From: Cichorium intybus | Taxonomy: Eukaryota; Streptophyta; Magnoliopsida; Asterales; Asteraceae | NCBI GenBank assembly: GCA_023525715.1 | Contig: CM042009.1 | Coordinates: 123,694,819 to 123,758,818 of the forward strand | Length of the DNA: 64,000 bases | Reading direction: 5' to 3' | Part shown: positions 62,085-64,000 of the stretch, piece by piece | Numbering within the stretch: the stretch's first letter is position 1 | How the letters are laid out: each line of letters starts with the position of its first letter | Made by a program: the position numbers and the translations under genes | The notes under the pieces: model-generated | Told to the model about the DNA's origin: nothing | Databases searched by the model: none | Seen by the model: the letters and a program-made list of their open reading frames with translations, nothing else

Positions 62085-62361
62085 ACTTGTACTACATCCA
62101 TAACTAAAACTTGTACGAATAGTTTCATGCTAGCTAAGCAATGTTTTGAAAATCAGAGCATTATCGGTTTAATGTACAACCGATTAGATCGGTCGAACCG
62201 GTACAAAAATCTGGATAACGACATTATTTCATCATAATTAATTTTAACATTATAAAAAATACAAAAAAATCTCCAAAATTAAAATATTGAACATTGAAAG
62301 TTTAATTTTCAACAATTAACATCAAAATCCTATGAAAATAGTGTATAAAAAACCGAAAAGT

Positions 62362-62655
62362 TCACAACATCTTAGTCTTCTTTAAAGGAATCCAAATTGA
62401 TACTTCAAACTCAACCAAATCATCATCAACTTCTTCATTTCCTTCGATGTCATATAGAAATTTAATCTTAACAAAAGTTAAATAAAAATGGAAGGATAAT
62501 AATAATATTGATAGAATATGTAAAACACTAACATTGAGAATCTTGTTATTGAAAAGTTGTCGATTCATTGTTGTTTGGTGGCTCTTCGTCAAGCATATTT
62601 TCTAACTCGTCATAATTTAACTCTCCTTCTAGTACTTTATCGACCCATGAAAACA
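62362..62655 (-). pseudogene. C-terminal tail of a hAT-type transposase
   Basis: On the minus strand WVDKVLEGELNYDELENMLD followed by EEPPNNNESTTFQ, a tail I associate with plant hAT transposases, then an intron-like gap and IKFLYDIEGNEEVDDDLVEF. No dimerisation domain (hATC) core or zinc finger is left. Confidence 0.55.
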
Positions 62656-62673
62656 CCTCCCGTTTCTAACAAA

Positions 62674-62819
62674 AACTTTCTTGATCATTGAAGGATTGGA
62701 TTTAGCAAGTAAGTTGCAACATGAAGACTCTTATGCAACATCCTATAACTTTCTTGATCATTGAAGGATTGGATTGAGCAAGTAAGTTGCAACATGAAGA
62801 CTCTTATGCAACATCCTAT
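62674..62819 (-). repeat. 73-bp tandem duplication
   Basis: AACTTTCTTGATCATTGAAG begins at 62674 and 62747; the two copies differ at one or two bases. Confidence 0.92.
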
Positions 62820-63440
62820 CATATCGATCATCAATGATATTGGTATAAAACTTGTATAAAACTTTTTCTTTGTGAAATAGTGTCTTAATCCCCCTTTTTT
62901 TCCCCGTAAATTCCTTAGTAGACATAACCTAAAAAAAAGTAAATATCATTAAAAAAATGTAAAACAAAGTTAGAAAGAAAGAATTTATACCTAAAGCATG
63001 TTTCTCATCTAAATCACAAAGACATAAAAGTCTCAATAGTTGAGTCATCATCTTTACTATGGCCAAACAGTTAATTAAAAAAATATTTCATCCAATATTA
63101 TCAACTTTAACTTCTTTCGCTTTTGCCAGTTTGAAGACTTTTTTATAATATGTGGAGGTGATGAAGAACGAGCGGAGAGTGGAGATGGCAATGAGTTCTC
63201 ACTTATCTCAACTTAGGTTAAATTTTAAAATACAAAGTTTTTATTAAAAATAAATATTAGTAGTATAAATCGGTTATTGAGTGGTTAGACCGATAGTTTT
63301 CTATGTGGTTGGACCGAGGCTTTTTCATGAACCAGACGGTTTTCACAGGTTCATAAACAAGTCATTTTAAGGCGCTAAAAATAGATAACCAGACTTCTTA
63401 GTTCAACCGATCACCCAGTTGGTTCGGCCTGGTTTTCAAA
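62820..63440. other. AT-rich interior of the hAT remnant
   Basis: No supported coding sequence; short runs of A and T. Confidence 0.4.
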
Positions 63441-63447
63441 AGCATGA

Positions 63448-64000
<553 letters not shown>

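Larger units (their letters stand above)
62140..63447 (-). mobile_element. hAT transposon remnant
   Basis: The left end has AATGTTTTGAAAATCAG followed by repeats of CGATTAGATCGGTCGAACCG; the right end has CCTGGTTTTCAAAAGCATG, roughly its inverse. Between them lies a minus-strand coding remnant with a hAT-type C-terminal tail. Ends are worn and no target duplication was confirmed. Confidence 0.5.

Overview
This is plant nuclear DNA, almost certainly from a eudicot. It holds nested Ty1/copia LTR retrotransposons primed by initiator tRNA-Met, a Helitron, hAT-type MITEs, spliceosomal gene fragments and very long (TA)n tracts. A broken hydroxycinnamoyl-transferase (HCT/HQT-type) gene and a Myb/SANT-like transposon ORF of a type I associate with Asteraceae would fit that family (e.g. 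a lettuce or sunflower relative), but this placement is inference. I see no intact host gene. The window is a nest of mobile DNA, and its interest lies in which genes the elements have captured and where they inserted.

Layout. (1) 1-9176: Sirevirus-like copia element (+) with a nearly intact gag, an intact 1136-codon pol and a 3' LTR; its 5' LTR is not visible. (2) 9177-11001: spacer with an HCT/HQT pseudogene, part of which is inverted. (3) 11002-17721: complete copia element (-) with two ~540-bp LTRs and a leader packed with AGATCT. (4) 17722-22546: non-coding, two hAT-like MITEs and TA tracts. (5) 22768-33097: a 10-kb element bounded by terminal inverted repeats and TA tracts. It carries a young non-autonomous LTR retrotransposon (24667-32142, TSD GCATA), which in turn carries a three-exon RWP-RK (RKD-type) gene on the opposite strand. 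(6) 33267-40684: a second TA-bounded inverted-repeat element, interrupted by a small old copia element (35042-39772, TSD ATCGT). (7) 40826-41796: a third TA-bounded element with its own nested MITE. (8) 41919-48731: a Helitron with good termini inside a TA tract, carrying exon fragments of cytosolic alpha-glucan phosphorylase and of an SRT1-type sirtuin. (9) 48732-54465: a degenerate Myb/SANT-like ORF, unexplained DNA and a 1.4-kb foldback element. (10) 54466-62084: complete but decayed copia element (TSD ACTTG). (11) 62085-64000: hAT transposase remnant and, at the window edge, another copy of the third TA-bounded family.

How the parts relate. The copia elements encode gag, protease, integrase, reverse transcriptase and RNase H, the set used to copy RNA into new insertions; only the pol of element 1 is still open. 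Most internal stop codons in the others look like C-to-T or G-to-A changes, as expected for methylated, silenced DNA. Two unrelated element types (an LTR element and a Helitron) have each carried off host gene pieces with introns, and several elements sit in, or carry, TA microsatellites that separate them like beads. These two patterns are the strongest candidates for something undescribed.
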